Source: Ignavibacteriota bacterium (GTDB lineage: Bacteria > Bacteroidota > Ignavibacteria > Tepidaquicellales > Tepidaquicellaceae). From it: 64,000 bases of DNA. The position numbers and the translations under genes were made by a program. Position 1 is the stretch's first letter; every line of letters starts with the position of its first letter. Positions 42,805 through 51,389 of this stretch are shown one piece after another. The stretch spans positions 43,108 to 107,107 of the forward strand of contig JAPLFJ010000064.1 in assembly GCA_026390735.1 (NCBI GenBank), written 5' to 3'. Below the pieces are notes generated by a model. That model was given only the letters and a program-made list of their open reading frames with translations. It had not been told where the DNA came from and did no database searches.

Positions 42805-44901
42805 ATGAAAACAAGTTTAATTGTTTTGGTAATCCTGTTTTTATCATTTAATTTATCTTATTCCCAGAGTGGTTGGTATGCACAGAATACAAATACCACT
42901 AATCACATATTATCGGTTTCTTTTCCTAACCCTACTACAGGTTTTGCCTGTGGATGGTATGGCACATTATTAAAAACCACTAACGGCGGGGATAATTGGT
43001 TTTCCCTCAATTACACAGGCTCAACAGGATTTCAGTCGATTGTTTTTCCTGATATAAACACAGGTTTTGCCTGTGGAAATAGTGGTACAATTATTAAAAC
43101 TACAAATTCAGGAGTTAACTGGTTTACTTTGAATTCTGGTACATCAAATTTATTGCTTATTGCAGATTTTCTTGATGTAAATACCGGTTATGTTGTTGGC
43201 TATTCTGCCACTTTACTTAAGACAACTAACTCAGGTAATACATGGGTTGCATTAAATTCTGGTACAACAGTTAATCTGTTAAGTGTAAAATTTGTGAATT
43301 CTAACACAGGTTATATTTCAGGTGATTTATCAAGAGTTTTAAAAACAACTGACGCTGGTGCTTCCTGGGTGAGCTTAGTCTCGGGTCTTTCTAATAATCT
43401 AGGGAAAATAGCATTTACTGATGCGAATACTGTTTATGTCCCTGGGACTAATGGCATTTTATTTAAAACTACAAATGGTGGTACTTTTTTTACTGCTCAA
43501 AGTACAGGAAATCCAAACTATTTAATATCTGCAAATTTTAAATCAGTTAATACCGGTTATGTTTCAGGTGCGAACGGTACTGTTATTAAAACTACAAATG
43601 CAGGTTATAATTTTGTAACTCAAACAACTCCTACTACTAATGAATTACATTGGATTTACTTTCTAAATGATTTAACCGGCTGGGCTTGCGGGTTTAACGG
43701 GACAATCCTAAAAACTACGACAGGTGGTGTATCAGTTCCGCTTCCGACTGTGCCTGTTTTGGTTTCACCTGCAAATAATTCCAATAATATTTCTATGACT
43801 CCTGTTTTGACTTGGAATGCATCTTCGAACGCTACATCATACACGGTTCAGATTTCAACAACCCCGAATTTTATTAATATTATTGATTCGGCAACTGTTA
43901 CCCCTACTCAATATGCTGTCCCGAGTGGAAAATTAAATCCTACTATAACTTATTTTTGGAGGGTAATGGCAAAGAATTCTTTTGGTGTTAGTCTTTGGTC
44001 AACCGTTTGGAATTTCTCAACTACTGCTGCACCAAGTGCACCAACGTTAATATCACCTGCAAATAATTCTGTCAATGTTCCGTTAACTCCAAACTTTACC
44101 TGGAATGCAGTTACAAATGCAACAAGTTATAAAATTCAAATTTCTACAAGTTCAGGGTTTGCAACAATAGTTGATTCAATAACTACATTAAGTACTAATT
44201 ATCAAATCCCTGCCGGTAAGCTGAATATGAGTAATACATACTACTGGCGTGTAAATGCTTCAAATTCTTTTGGAACAGGTTCCTGGTCTGTCGTTTGGAA
44301 CTTCTCTACTGCAGGAGCACCTACTGCTCCGGTATTGTTATTACCTGTCAATGGTGCCTTAGCTGTTCAGAAAACTCCTTTGATGGATTGGAATAATGTC
44401 ACAGGGGCAACATCTTATAAGATATTGATATCCACTGTTTCTAATTTTGTTGTAATTACTGATTCTGCTACTGTAACAAACTCACAGTATCAGGTTCCGG
44501 GCGGAAAATTACAGGACTTGTTTACATATTTTTGGAAAGTTAATGCCGCTAATTCCTACGGGTCAAGCCCATGGTCTGAAATATGGATGTTCACTGTATA
44601 TCCTGATGCAATGAAAGTTCTTTCAAATACTGTGCCTGATAAATTTAATCTGTATCAGAATTATCCAAATCCTTTTAATCCTTCTACAAAGATTAAATTT
44701 GATTTGCCTAAATCTTCAAACATCAGAATATCTGTTTATGATATGAAAGGAACCGAAGTAGAAGTTCTTCTCAATGGAAATGTACGTGGCGGGACATTTG
44801 AATATAACTGGAATGCTTCGAAATACAGCAGTGGTATATATTTTGTCAGATTGGTTTCTACTGAGTTTTCTTCAATCAAACGCATGGTCTTAATCAAATA
44901 A
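42805..44901 (+). CDS. YCF48-like repeat and fibronectin-like T9SS cargo protein
   Basis: A 698-residue secreted protein. The signal is KTSLIVLVILFLSFNLSYSQ. Residues 25-310 contain seven propeller-type repeats of the YCF48/BNR kind (TGFACGWYGTLLKTTNGGDN, TGYVVGYSATLLKTTNSGNT, TGYVSGANGTVIKTTNAGYN). Three fibronectin-III-like repeats of about 95 residues follow, each with NATSY(T/K)(V/I)QIST, YxWRVxAxNSFG and SxVWNFST. The protein ends in a T9SS type A domain (NLYQNYPNPFNPSTKIKFDL, VYDMKGTEVEVLLN, SSGIYFVRLVSTEFSSIKRM). Probably surface-attached or released; no catalytic residues are evident. A terminator follows. Confidence 0.88.
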   Translation: MKTSLIVLVILFLSFNLSYSQSGWYAQNTNTTNHILSVSFPNPTTGFACGWYGTLLKTTNGGDNWFSLNYTGSTGFQSIVFPDINTGFACGNSGTIIKTTNSGVNWFTLNSGTSNLLLIADFLDVNTGYVVGYSATLLKTTNSGNTWVALNSGTTVNLLSVKFVNSNTGYISGDLSRVLKTTDAGASWVSLVSGLSNNLGKIAFTDANTVYVPGTNGILFKTTNGGTFFTAQSTGNPNYLISANFKSVNTGYVSGANGTVIKTTNAGYNFVTQTTPTTNELHWIYFLNDLTGWACGFNGTILKTTTGGVSVPLPTVPVLVSPANNSNNISMTPVLTWNASSNATSYTVQISTTPNFINIIDSATVTPTQYAVPSGKLNPTITYFWRVMAKNSFGVSLWSTVWNFSTTAAPSAPTLISPANNSVNVPLTPNFTWNAVTNATSYKIQISTSSGFATIVDSITTLSTNYQIPAGKLNMSNTYYWRVNASNSFGTGSWSVVWNFSTAGAPTAPVLLLPVNGALAVQKTPLMDWNNVTGATSYKILISTVSNFVVITDSATVTNSQYQVPGGKLQDLFTYFWKVNAANSYGSSPWSEIWMFTVYPDAMKVLSNTVPDKFNLYQNYPNPFNPSTKIKFDLPKSSNIRISVYDMKGTEVEVLLNGNVRGGTFEYNWNASKYSSGIYFVRLVSTEFSSIKRMVLIK

Positions 44902-44925
44902 TAAAGAATCCTTTTACTTTCACAT

Positions 44926-44958
44926 AACAACAAATGCGCGAAAGCGCATTTGTTGTTT
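44926..44958 (+). terminator. Rho-independent terminator
   Basis: A perfect 14-bp stem (44926-44939 with 44944-44957) with a GAAA loop, starting 25 bases after the T9SS cargo stop. The downstream T-run is short. Confidence 0.85.
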
Positions 44959-45029
44959 AAACATTCCCGGTTTTACTTTTTATATAGTACATTGTTAATA
45001 ATTATGATATTTTTGATAAAATTAAAAGC

Positions 45030-45752
45030 ATGGCATTAAAAGAAATAATATCACTCGATAAAAGAAGACAGATTGCAAATTTCTCAAAGGAGATTTTAAC
45101 TAAATTTGCAACCTCCGCCTATTCGCAGGAAGGCGAAGATATGATCTTAAGACGTATATTTAACGATAAGAAGTCAGGATTCTTCGTTGATGTTGGTGCT
45201 TTTCACCCGTCCAGATTTTCTAACACTTTCTATTTCTATAAGCAGGGATGGAGAGGCATTAATATAGATGCAATGCCTGATAGCATGGATAAATTTAATA
45301 AGCAAAGGTCAAGGGATATTAATGTTGAAGTTCCTATTGCTTCAAAAAAACAAACACTTAAATACTTTGCTTTTAATGAACCCGCATTAAATACTTTTTC
45401 AGGTGAACTCGCAAAGGAAAGAGACGGCAAAGACGGCTATAAAGTATTGTTCGAAAAAGATATTGAAACTTATACTCTGGCAGAAGTTCTTGATAAATAC
45501 TTGCCGAATGATGTCAAAGAGATTGATTTTTTCTCAATCGATGTTGAATCTCTCGATTATGATGTATTAATTTCAAACGACTGGAATAAATATAAACCCA
45601 AAATAATATTAATAGAAGATTTGAAATTTGATATAAGTAATCTTTCAAAATCTGATATAGTTAGTTTTCTTGCTGAGAAGGATTATAAATTTCTAGCGAA
45701 AACTGTTAATACGCTTTTCTTTAAACTGAATTCATTTATTATCGACGAATAA
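45030..45752 (+). CDS. FkbM family methyltransferase
   Basis: A 240-residue SAM methyltransferase of the FkbM/Methyltransf_21 type. It has YSQEGEDMILRRIFNDKKSG, motif I GFFVDVGAFHPSRFSNTFYF, WRGINIDAMPDSMDKF, and the late acidic FFSIDVESLDYDVLISNDW. This SQxGED...DVGAF type is distinct from the FkbM gene at 14713 and is common beside glycan genes, though here its neighbours are secreted proteins. The acceptor is unknown. It ends six bases before the convergent lipoprotein gene. Confidence 0.9.
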   Translation: MALKEIISLDKRRQIANFSKEILTKFATSAYSQEGEDMILRRIFNDKKSGFFVDVGAFHPSRFSNTFYFYKQGWRGINIDAMPDSMDKFNKQRSRDINVEVPIASKKQTLKYFAFNEPALNTFSGELAKERDGKDGYKVLFEKDIETYTLAEVLDKYLPNDVKEIDFFSIDVESLDYDVLISNDWNKYKPKIILIEDLKFDISNLSKSDIVSFLAEKDYKFLAKTVNTLFFKLNSFIIDE

Positions 45753-45758
45753 CCACCC

Positions 45759-46217
45759 TCACTTCACTCCGTATATCTTCATATCACGGAGTTTTAAGTA
45801 AAAGAGTTGTCCCGTACATACACTTGAGTAAAGCTTCATTCTCAGGTAATATTTCTCTTTCCTTTTCGGAGGCTGAAATTCCACAAAGCTTGTTGTATTA
45901 ATCTGCACTCTGCCCTGTAAATCTATTACGTTTACTGCTGTGTCTGAAGTCAGGTAATAAACCTGTATCCCTGATAAATCTCCGTCCGTAAATGAATTCT
46001 TCTCAAATACTGCCTTGTCGTAATGACTGAAATCAATGCTGTCCAGAGTAAAATTTCTTATTAAATATGTCGAACAAGTCCCCGTTATGCTGTCAATCAG
46101 CCCGGGTTTCTGATACAAAAGATAGTTACTCGTCGCAGGACTCTCCTGTGGATTCTCCGAGCACGATTCTGCCCAAATCATCCCTGAAATCATCAATATG
46201 TACATTATATATTTCAT
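45759..46217 (-). CDS. Small lipoprotein of unknown function
   Basis: A 152-residue protein with a lipoprotein signal (KYIMYILMISGMIWAESC, lipid Cys19). The mature part looks like a single beta-sandwich: FTLDSIDFSHYDKAVFEKNS, GIQVYYLTSDTAVNV, KEKYYLRMKLYSSV and YLKLRDMKIYGVK, the latter being a frequent ending of discoidin-like folds. I do not recognise the family. It stands alone and converges with the FkbM gene. Confidence 0.7.
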   Translation of the reverse strand: MKYIMYILMISGMIWAESCSENPQESPATSNYLLYQKPGLIDSITGTCSTYLIRNFTLDSIDFSHYDKAVFEKNSFTDGDLSGIQVYYLTSDTAVNVIDLQGRVQINTTSFVEFQPPKRKEKYYLRMKLYSSVCTGQLFYLKLRDMKIYGVK

Positions 46218-46291
46218 ACTTTCTTTAACATAATTACTTATTATATAGTTTTTTCCAATTTCAGCACGTCCAAATTCACATTTTAGAGAAG

Positions 46292-46509
46292 TATTATAAT
46301 AGGGGATATATTATTCCTCAATTATTTTCACAGTTCTATGGCAAAATTCACGTACTTTTGCGCAGTTATATATAGAGGGGTTTCTTTCCCTGAATTATTT
46401 TTAGAAAATCATGGCAAAATTAATAAATATGTTGTGAATAATAATAGAGGGGGGAATTGTCCTTCCGAATAGTTTCTTGTAAAAAACATAAAAGATGAAT
46501 AAAAGGATT
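46292..46509. repeat. Three tandem degenerate ~73-base repeats
   Basis: Units begin near 46292, 46368 and 46439. Each has ATAATAG or TATAGAG followed by a G-run (46302-46305, 46377-46380, 46449-46454), then a pyrimidine-rich CTTTCCCTGAATTATTT-like block, and in units 1 and 2 the shared word ATGGCAAAATT. G-run spacing is 75 and 72 bases. Confidence 0.7.
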
Positions 46510-46577
46510 ATAAATATTGCCGCTTCGCTCATTTCTCATAAACCTGCCTTATCTTATTAATCGTATGATACCGCTCT

Positions 46578-46607
46578 CCCATCGCCTTACCATCGGTCTC
46601 CCATCGG
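46578..46607. repeat. CCATCG array with an 11-base step
   Basis: CCATCG starts at 46579, 46590 and 46601, exactly 11 bases apart, within TCTCCCATCGCCTTACCATCG and its continuation. I recall similar ACCATCG arrays in front of DUF6266-type genes in Bacteroidota. Confidence 0.75.
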
Positions 46608-46717
46608 TTAAACTTAACCTAACCCGGCTTTATCATAGCCTGAACAAGGTCTTATTCAGTATTAATCCATTATTCATCTTTAAAACACTTTTTGTAAAAC
46701 TTAAATAAAACAACATT

Positions 46718-47437
46718 ATGGGATTCGCAAAATCAGGAACCGCAGGTTCCATCAGAGGAAAAGTAGGTGACAAAATCTACAGAAAAGTTAACGGCGAAAC
46801 GGTAGTCGGTCAGGTACCTGAATTTATAAACATAAGTTACTCTCCGGGCTGTCTGAAAACAAGGTTCAGGTTCAAGGTATCAGAAGAACTTTCTAAAATA
46901 ATCAAAGAGGAAGAACTCTTGTATGGTATTTGGGATAAAATGAAACCCGTCGGAGCAAATAAATTCTCAAGAATTATGAAAGCAAATTCAGGTGTCGCAA
47001 CACCTAAAGGTCTTAACCAAAATAATGTTATCACCCCAAAACAAAATACTGTTCCGAACAGGTTCAGAAAGTTCTGCACCAGACTTGGTAAAAATTCAAT
47101 CGGAATTACAGTTGATTCTGTCTATGCTGAGATGAGAGTGCACCGATTTAATAACCCCATTCTTGTCCCGCCATACACGGCTTATTTCATTATTTATCTG
47201 GGCAGGCAGCATAGTAGTGAAGACTTTCCCGAATTTAAAATTCTGCCGTTTAAAATAAACGTGCAGGAAGAATCTCCTGAAAAATTCCAGCACTACGAAA
47301 TTAAATTCGACGAGCAGACTAAAGATATCATCAGACAATATACTGAAGCAGTGGTATTCTTTGCTCTCGTCAAATTTAATGATGAGGTGAATAAATATGA
47401 ATGGTCTGAAACCGCATCTTTAGAAGTGCTTCTTTAA
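46718..47437 (+). CDS. DUF6266-like protein of unknown function
   Basis: A 239-residue cytoplasmic protein. The opening GTAGSIRGKVGDKIYRKVNG followed by SPGCLKTRFRFKVSEEL resembles the GxxGxVGxxxxRxxxG start of DUF6266 proteins of Bacteroidota, which have phage-structural flavour but no known function. The middle has an HRFNNPILVPPYTAYFIIYL strand pair and the end WSETASLEVLL. Neither signal peptide nor membrane helix is present. The gene sits alone behind tandem repeats and is followed by a perfect 12-bp hairpin. Assignment is by motif memory and is weak. Confidence 0.6.
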   Translation: MGFAKSGTAGSIRGKVGDKIYRKVNGETVVGQVPEFINISYSPGCLKTRFRFKVSEELSKIIKEEELLYGIWDKMKPVGANKFSRIMKANSGVATPKGLNQNNVITPKQNTVPNRFRKFCTRLGKNSIGITVDSVYAEMRVHRFNNPILVPPYTAYFIIYLGRQHSSEDFPEFKILPFKINVQEESPEKFQHYEIKFDEQTKDIIRQYTEAVVFFALVKFNDEVNKYEWSETASLEVLL

Positions 47438-47458
47438 AAGAAGTTTAATGATTAGGTC

Positions 47459-47488
47459 AACTTCCCCGACGTATGAGTCGGGGAAGTT
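47459..47488. terminator. Hairpin after the DUF6266-like gene, terminator without T-run
   Basis: A perfect 12-bp stem (47459-47470 with 47477-47488) with loop GTATGA; GC-rich but not followed by a T-tract. It may stop transcription poorly, protect the 3' end, or be a dispersed palindrome. Confidence 0.6.
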
Positions 47489-47637
47489 AACTCAGTAAAA
47501 TCAGCCATTGTCTTTTATTTTCAGTTTAACATCAATGCTCTTACCCTAAAATAATCTTTTATCAGTGAGAATCAGTACGCATCATTTCTTTTCCGCCGTG
47601 GCGGATGCCAATCTTGTCTATTGTGTTGTGCCCATCC
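47489..47637. other. Spacer with fragments of the ATCAGTG repeat
   Basis: Holds ATCAGTG words at 47561 and 47571 within a degraded copy of the 38981-39316 repeat, and a short CCGCCGTGGCGG palindrome near 47588. No gene. Confidence 0.5.
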
Positions 47638-48924
47638 TTAACTCTTTTCCGTTATCATCTTCGTAACCCTCTTCAAAGGTATCTGTTCAAACAATGAATT
47701 GTCTTTTATCTTCGTGAACTTAAATGATTCCTTTGAGTACTTTCTGCTGTCGCTTAATACATATACCGGCTTTTCGGCTATAGTAAATTTAAATACCAGT
47801 GCAAACGTACCAATCTTATTAACAAACATTTCGTTGTTATAACCGTCGCATCCCAGTATAAGTAAATCAGCTTTCTTCACATATTTCTCAATATCATCAT
47901 CTTTAATAACCCTGACCTTAAATCCAAGCCCCTTAAGGGTTTCTGCCTGTACCAGTCCTTCTTTCCCGGGCTCTGATTCACACTGTATTATTTCAGGAAA
48001 TATTTTCTTCTTCGCCAGTTCCTGAAATACTGACACCACCGTTGCACTGTTACTGAACAGAACTATGGTTTTATCATTAAAATCTATTTCCTTTAAAGTA
48101 TTTGTAACTATACGCCTGTTTATTATGTCGTTCTGCTTTTTGTATTCTTCAAGAAAATCCAGATATGCTTTCTTTCTGTTCCCGTTCTCACTGCTCATTA
48201 AAGCGAAAAAGGAATTAACAAACTCTCTCAGCAGTACCATGTTTGCCGCATCCCCGCTCTTAAAGTCGTAAATGCTGCGTCTGATATTTTTGTCAAGTAA
48301 TTCTGTCTCTTCTTCCGAATCCCTCATATATTCAAAAACTGCTTTGTGTAACTTTGTCGTCATTGTAACCGAACCTGAAAACCTGTCTTTCTTTAAATTG
48401 AGTATTTCTTTCTCGAACTTCTGGAATTCCTTTGGCATGTGTACAACTTCTTTGTCAGGTATCAGTAAGTTCTTTGTAAGAAAATGTAAAACAGTCTTGC
48501 CTATGTCTTTGTTCTGACTTTTTCTGTTGCCTGCTACATTCAGCGCCCTGATGTCATTGTTAACTACCCATACGGTAAACTCTTCACTTCCCGGGTTTAC
48601 TATTACGGGCTTTCCGAAATCCTCTGCAATCTTCAGCGTAAGCAGAGTGCCTATCCCGGTAACGTTTCCGGATTTTTCAGTCCTGCAGAATATAACTGTG
48701 CCGTCTGAATGTTTAATGTTCAGTTCGGTCCTTTCTGTGTATTCTCTTGTTTCTGTTTCTATAAGCCCGAATCCCTTCAGTGATTTGTCAGGCCCCTTCT
48801 CCGTCAGATAGTCTTTCGGACAGTATCCGCCCGTTTCTATTCCCGCCTTCTTTGCTGCCTCAAGTCCTGCTCTGTCAGCTCCTGTCTGCCCACCGGATAT
48901 AACTTTCTTAATAAATAAATTCAT
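47638..48924 (-). CDS. Fusion of YpsA-related SLOG (molybdenum-carrier-like) domain and IF-2B domain
   Basis: The internal ATG at 48924 is preferred; an upstream ATG at 48948 adds eight odd residues. Residues 1-145 match the putative molybdenum carrier/YpsA-related SLOG domain: VISGGQTGADRAGLEAAKKA, GGYCPKDYLTEKGPD, DGTVIFCRTEKSGNVTGIGT and KPVIVNPGS. Residues 160-428 match the eIF-2B alpha/beta/delta (MtnA, R15P isomerase) fold: IVLFSNSATVVSVFQEL, CESEPGKEGLVQAETLKGLG, ADLLILGCDGYNNEMFVNKI with GTFALVFKF, and KPVYVLSDSRKY. The SLOG part should bind a nucleotide-like ligand and the IF-2B part a phosphosugar or nucleotide. I know of no described enzyme with this pairing. It stands alone. Confidence 0.82.
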   Translation of the reverse strand: MNLFIKKVISGGQTGADRAGLEAAKKAGIETGGYCPKDYLTEKGPDKSLKGFGLIETETREYTERTELNIKHSDGTVIFCRTEKSGNVTGIGTLLTLKIAEDFGKPVIVNPGSEEFTVWVVNNDIRALNVAGNRKSQNKDIGKTVLHFLTKNLLIPDKEVVHMPKEFQKFEKEILNLKKDRFSGSVTMTTKLHKAVFEYMRDSEEETELLDKNIRRSIYDFKSGDAANMVLLREFVNSFFALMSSENGNRKKAYLDFLEEYKKQNDIINRRIVTNTLKEIDFNDKTIVLFSNSATVVSVFQELAKKKIFPEIIQCESEPGKEGLVQAETLKGLGFKVRVIKDDDIEKYVKKADLLILGCDGYNNEMFVNKIGTFALVFKFTIAEKPVYVLSDSRKYSKESFKFTKIKDNSLFEQIPLKRVTKMITEKS

Positions 48925-48987
48925 ATACAAATATAAACATTGGAGCATAACATTCCAATTTATTTTCTGTTCTTTGCTGAAATTATC

Positions 48988-49023
48988 CTCTGTGTTCTCC
49001 GTGAATCCTCTGTGTTCTCTGTG
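48988..49023. repeat. CTCTGTG micro-repeat array, second copy
   Basis: CTCTGTG or CTCCGTG starts at 48988, 48997, 49008 and 49017, followed by AACCTG as at 39333-39370. The two arrays are clearly the same dispersed element. Confidence 0.85.
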
Positions 49024-49093
49024 AACCTGTTTAAAGTATAATTAAAGTGATTGAAATCTTTAAAAATTATTTTCATTTCTGACGCAAAACTTG

Positions 49094-49123
49094 TTGACTA
49101 TTAAAGTTATAATGTTATATTTG
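49094..49123 (+). promoter_or_regulatory. Bacteroidota-type promoter (TTG-N19-TAnnTTTG)
   Basis: TTG at 49094-49096, a 19-base spacer and TATATTTG at 49116-49123 match the primary sigma factor consensus of Bacteroidota exactly. Transcription would start near 49130, 26 bases before the TTG start codon of the ATP-grasp operon. Confidence 0.8.
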
Positions 49124-49155
49124 TAACAATTAATTTTTGTAAATAAAAGATATAT

Positions 49156-50235
49156 TTGAAGTTAGCAGTTACATATAACGTTAAAAATGAAGACTCTGCA
49201 AACGCAGACCAGGCAAGCGTTTCGGCGAATGCGGCAAAGTACATTAACCGCAACCTCGTTGAGAACTATCCTGAGCGTTTAGACGATACATATGCCGAAT
49301 GGGATTCGATGGAAACTATCGACGCAATTAAGTCTGCTTTTGAATCTGCAGGCCATTCTGTTGAATTAATTGAAGGTGATGAACACGCATACGAAAAATT
49401 GAAAAGTCTTAAACCTGAGTTTGTTTTTAACGTCGCAGAAGGCTTTAACGGCGCTTCAAGAGAATCACAGATTCCGTCGATGCTCGAAATGCTCGGCATT
49501 CCATTTACTGGAAGTGATTCAATCACTATCGGTATCTGCCACGATAAATCAAGATGCAAAGAAATTTTATCTTATTATAACATTCCTAATTCTAAGTTCT
49601 TCATAACAGACTCACCTGTTAAGAACGATTCAGGATTTAAGTATCCAAAGTTTGTAAAGCCGCTTCACGAAGGTTCGTCAAAAGGAATATATGATTCCTC
49701 TCTCGTGAAGAATCTCGAAGAGTTAAACAATGAAATCGCAAGAATCAAATCGAGTTACAGGCAGCCTGCTTTGGTTGAAGATTTTATTCCGGGTAAAGAG
49801 TTTACAGTTGCTATGCTCGGCAATGGTGATGACCTCCGTGTCCTTCCCATCGTAGAAATAAACCTCGATTCAGTCCCTGAAGGATTTAACAAGATTTATT
49901 CCTACGAAGTGAAATGGTTTTTCGACACAAGAGAAAATCAACTGGACATTTTTAAGTGTCCCGCCGAAGTAGAGAAAAGTATCTATGAACATATTGAAAA
50001 AGTTTGCAAGGATACTTTCAATGTTTTAAGAATCAAAGACTGGGCGCGTATCGATGTCCGTCTCGATGAAAACAACGTTCCGAACATTATTGAAATTAAT
50101 CCGCTTCCGGGTATTCTTCCTGACCCTGCTGATAACTCGTGTTATCCGAAGGCAGCAAGACATGCAGGGATGGATTACAACGCTGTTCTTAACGCTGTGT
50201 TAAACGAAGCTGTAAAAAGACATTCTAAAGAATAA
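49156..50235 (+). CDS. D-Ala-D-Ala-ligase-like ATP-grasp enzyme, first of two
   Basis: A 359-residue ATP-grasp ligase, started by TTG at 49156 behind a consensus promoter. The N-terminal domain KLAVTYNVKNEDSANADQAS is unlike that of true Ddl. The ATP-grasp core shows FVFNVAEGFNGASRESQIPS, GSDSITIGICHDKSRCKEIL, KFVKPLHEGSSKGIYDSSL, PALVEDFIPGKEFTVAML, and the metal/ATP motif ARIDVRLDENNVPNIIEINP followed by LPGILPD. It would form an acyl-phosphate and condense it with an amine. A second, related ligase follows 37 bases on. Sequence divergence from Ddl and operon context argue for a different amino-acid or peptide ligation. Confidence 0.85.
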   Translation: MKLAVTYNVKNEDSANADQASVSANAAKYINRNLVENYPERLDDTYAEWDSMETIDAIKSAFESAGHSVELIEGDEHAYEKLKSLKPEFVFNVAEGFNGASRESQIPSMLEMLGIPFTGSDSITIGICHDKSRCKEILSYYNIPNSKFFITDSPVKNDSGFKYPKFVKPLHEGSSKGIYDSSLVKNLEELNNEIARIKSSYRQPALVEDFIPGKEFTVAMLGNGDDLRVLPIVEINLDSVPEGFNKIYSYEVKWFFDTRENQLDIFKCPAEVEKSIYEHIEKVCKDTFNVLRIKDWARIDVRLDENNVPNIIEINPLPGILPDPADNSCYPKAARHAGMDYNAVLNAVLNEAVKRHSKE

Positions 50236-50272
50236 AATTATAAATAAGAATCGTAAGCTTAAATATTATTAA

Positions 50273-51376
50273 ATGAAAGTAAGTATTCTATACAACGACC
50301 CGCTGCAATACACAAAAGACCGTATCTGGGATGACGGTGTTACTGATATCGATAAAGTCGATGAAGCTATCGATATGTCCGAATACGGTGTACTCGATGA
50401 AATGAAATCTGTTCAGCGTGCTCTTAAGACAAGTAACCACGAAACTAAAATCGTGCCCGTAGCTCTCGACCCGTATAAACTTATAGACGAGTTAAGAAAT
50501 AACAGACCCGATATTATTTTTAATCTTTGCGAATCTCTGGATGGTGACCCTACTCAGGAAATGACTATCGCAGCACTTTTTGAGATGCTGAAGATTCCTT
50601 ACACAGGTTCACGTGCTTTTACACTCGGACTCGCACTCAATAAAGCACGCGTAAAAGAGATTCTTAATTATTATGATATTCCGACTGCACTGCATTTTAT
50701 CTCTACCAATCCTTCAAAGTTAAACGAAGAAGGTTATCACAGACTTAAAGATAAATATCCTTTAATAGTTAAACCTTCACGCGAAGATGCAAGTATAGGT
50801 ATTGAAAACAATTCAATCGTTCACGATGAAGCAGCATTAAAGAAAAGAATTGAGTTTGTTCTCGATAAACATAAACAACCTGCACTTGTCGAACAGTTTA
50901 TCGACGGCAGGGAAATTAACGTCAGCGTTGTCGGTAATGTTGTTAATGATATAAGCGATTTGATAGTATTCCCGATTTCTGAAATAGATTTCTCGGCTTT
51001 ACCGTCTGAGTTACCGAAGATTGTAAGTTATAACAGTAAATGGATGTACAACACTGTAGAGTTCGCAGGAACGAAGGCAGTCTGTCCTGCGCAGAATCTG
51101 TCACCTGAACTCGAAGCGTTGATTCAGAAGACTGCAAGGACAGTCTATCACTTAATCGGTGCGTCTGACTATGCAAGAGTTGACTTCAGAGTTAAGGACG
51201 GAGTTCCTTATGTGCTCGAACTTAATCCTAATCCTGATATTTCATCCGACGTTGATGAAGACACAGGGTTCACAAGAAGCGGTAAGGCATACGGATGGTC
51301 TTATGAACAGTTAATCTCAAACGTAATTGACTTTGCCGATAAGAGATGGCAGAGAATATTTGCGGAAAAGGCATAA
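50273..51376 (+). CDS. D-Ala-D-Ala-ligase-like ATP-grasp enzyme, second of two
   Basis: A 367-residue paralogue of the preceding enzyme. Core motifs are IIFNLCESLDGDPTQEMTIA, YTGSRAFTLGLALNKARVKE, LIVKPSREDASIGIENNS, PALVEQFIDGREINVSVVG, and ARVDFRVKDGVPYVLELNPN. The two proteins share the same layout but only moderate identity by eye, so they probably act on different substrates or in sequence. It is followed 13 bases later by a GNAT gene. All catalytic positions appear intact. Confidence 0.85.
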   Translation: MKVSILYNDPLQYTKDRIWDDGVTDIDKVDEAIDMSEYGVLDEMKSVQRALKTSNHETKIVPVALDPYKLIDELRNNRPDIIFNLCESLDGDPTQEMTIAALFEMLKIPYTGSRAFTLGLALNKARVKEILNYYDIPTALHFISTNPSKLNEEGYHRLKDKYPLIVKPSREDASIGIENNSIVHDEAALKKRIEFVLDKHKQPALVEQFIDGREINVSVVGNVVNDISDLIVFPISEIDFSALPSELPKIVSYNSKWMYNTVEFAGTKAVCPAQNLSPELEALIQKTARTVYHLIGASDYARVDFRVKDGVPYVLELNPNPDISSDVDEDTGFTRSGKAYGWSYEQLISNVIDFADKRWQRIFAEKA

Positions 51377-51389
51377 TACACAGAATTAA

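Larger units (their letters stand above)
46218..46717. other. 500-base spacer with two kinds of repeat
   Basis: No credible gene. The left half holds three degenerate repeats of about 73 bases; the right half has an 11-base-step CCATCG array (both listed separately). A 63-codon frame at 46517-46708 crosses the array but has no ribosome site, no recognisable motif and repeat-derived content. A short AAAACTTAAATAAAACAACATT leader precedes the next gene. Confidence 0.75.
48949..49155. other. Divergent spacer with CTCTGTG array and a promoter
   Basis: Contains the CTCTGTG micro-repeat at 48988-49023 and the consensus promoter at 49094-49123. No gene. Confidence 0.7.

Noticed and set aside
46517..46708. 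63-codon frame before the DUF6266-like gene
   Set aside because: It crosses the CCATCG array, has no ribosome site and no recognisable features.
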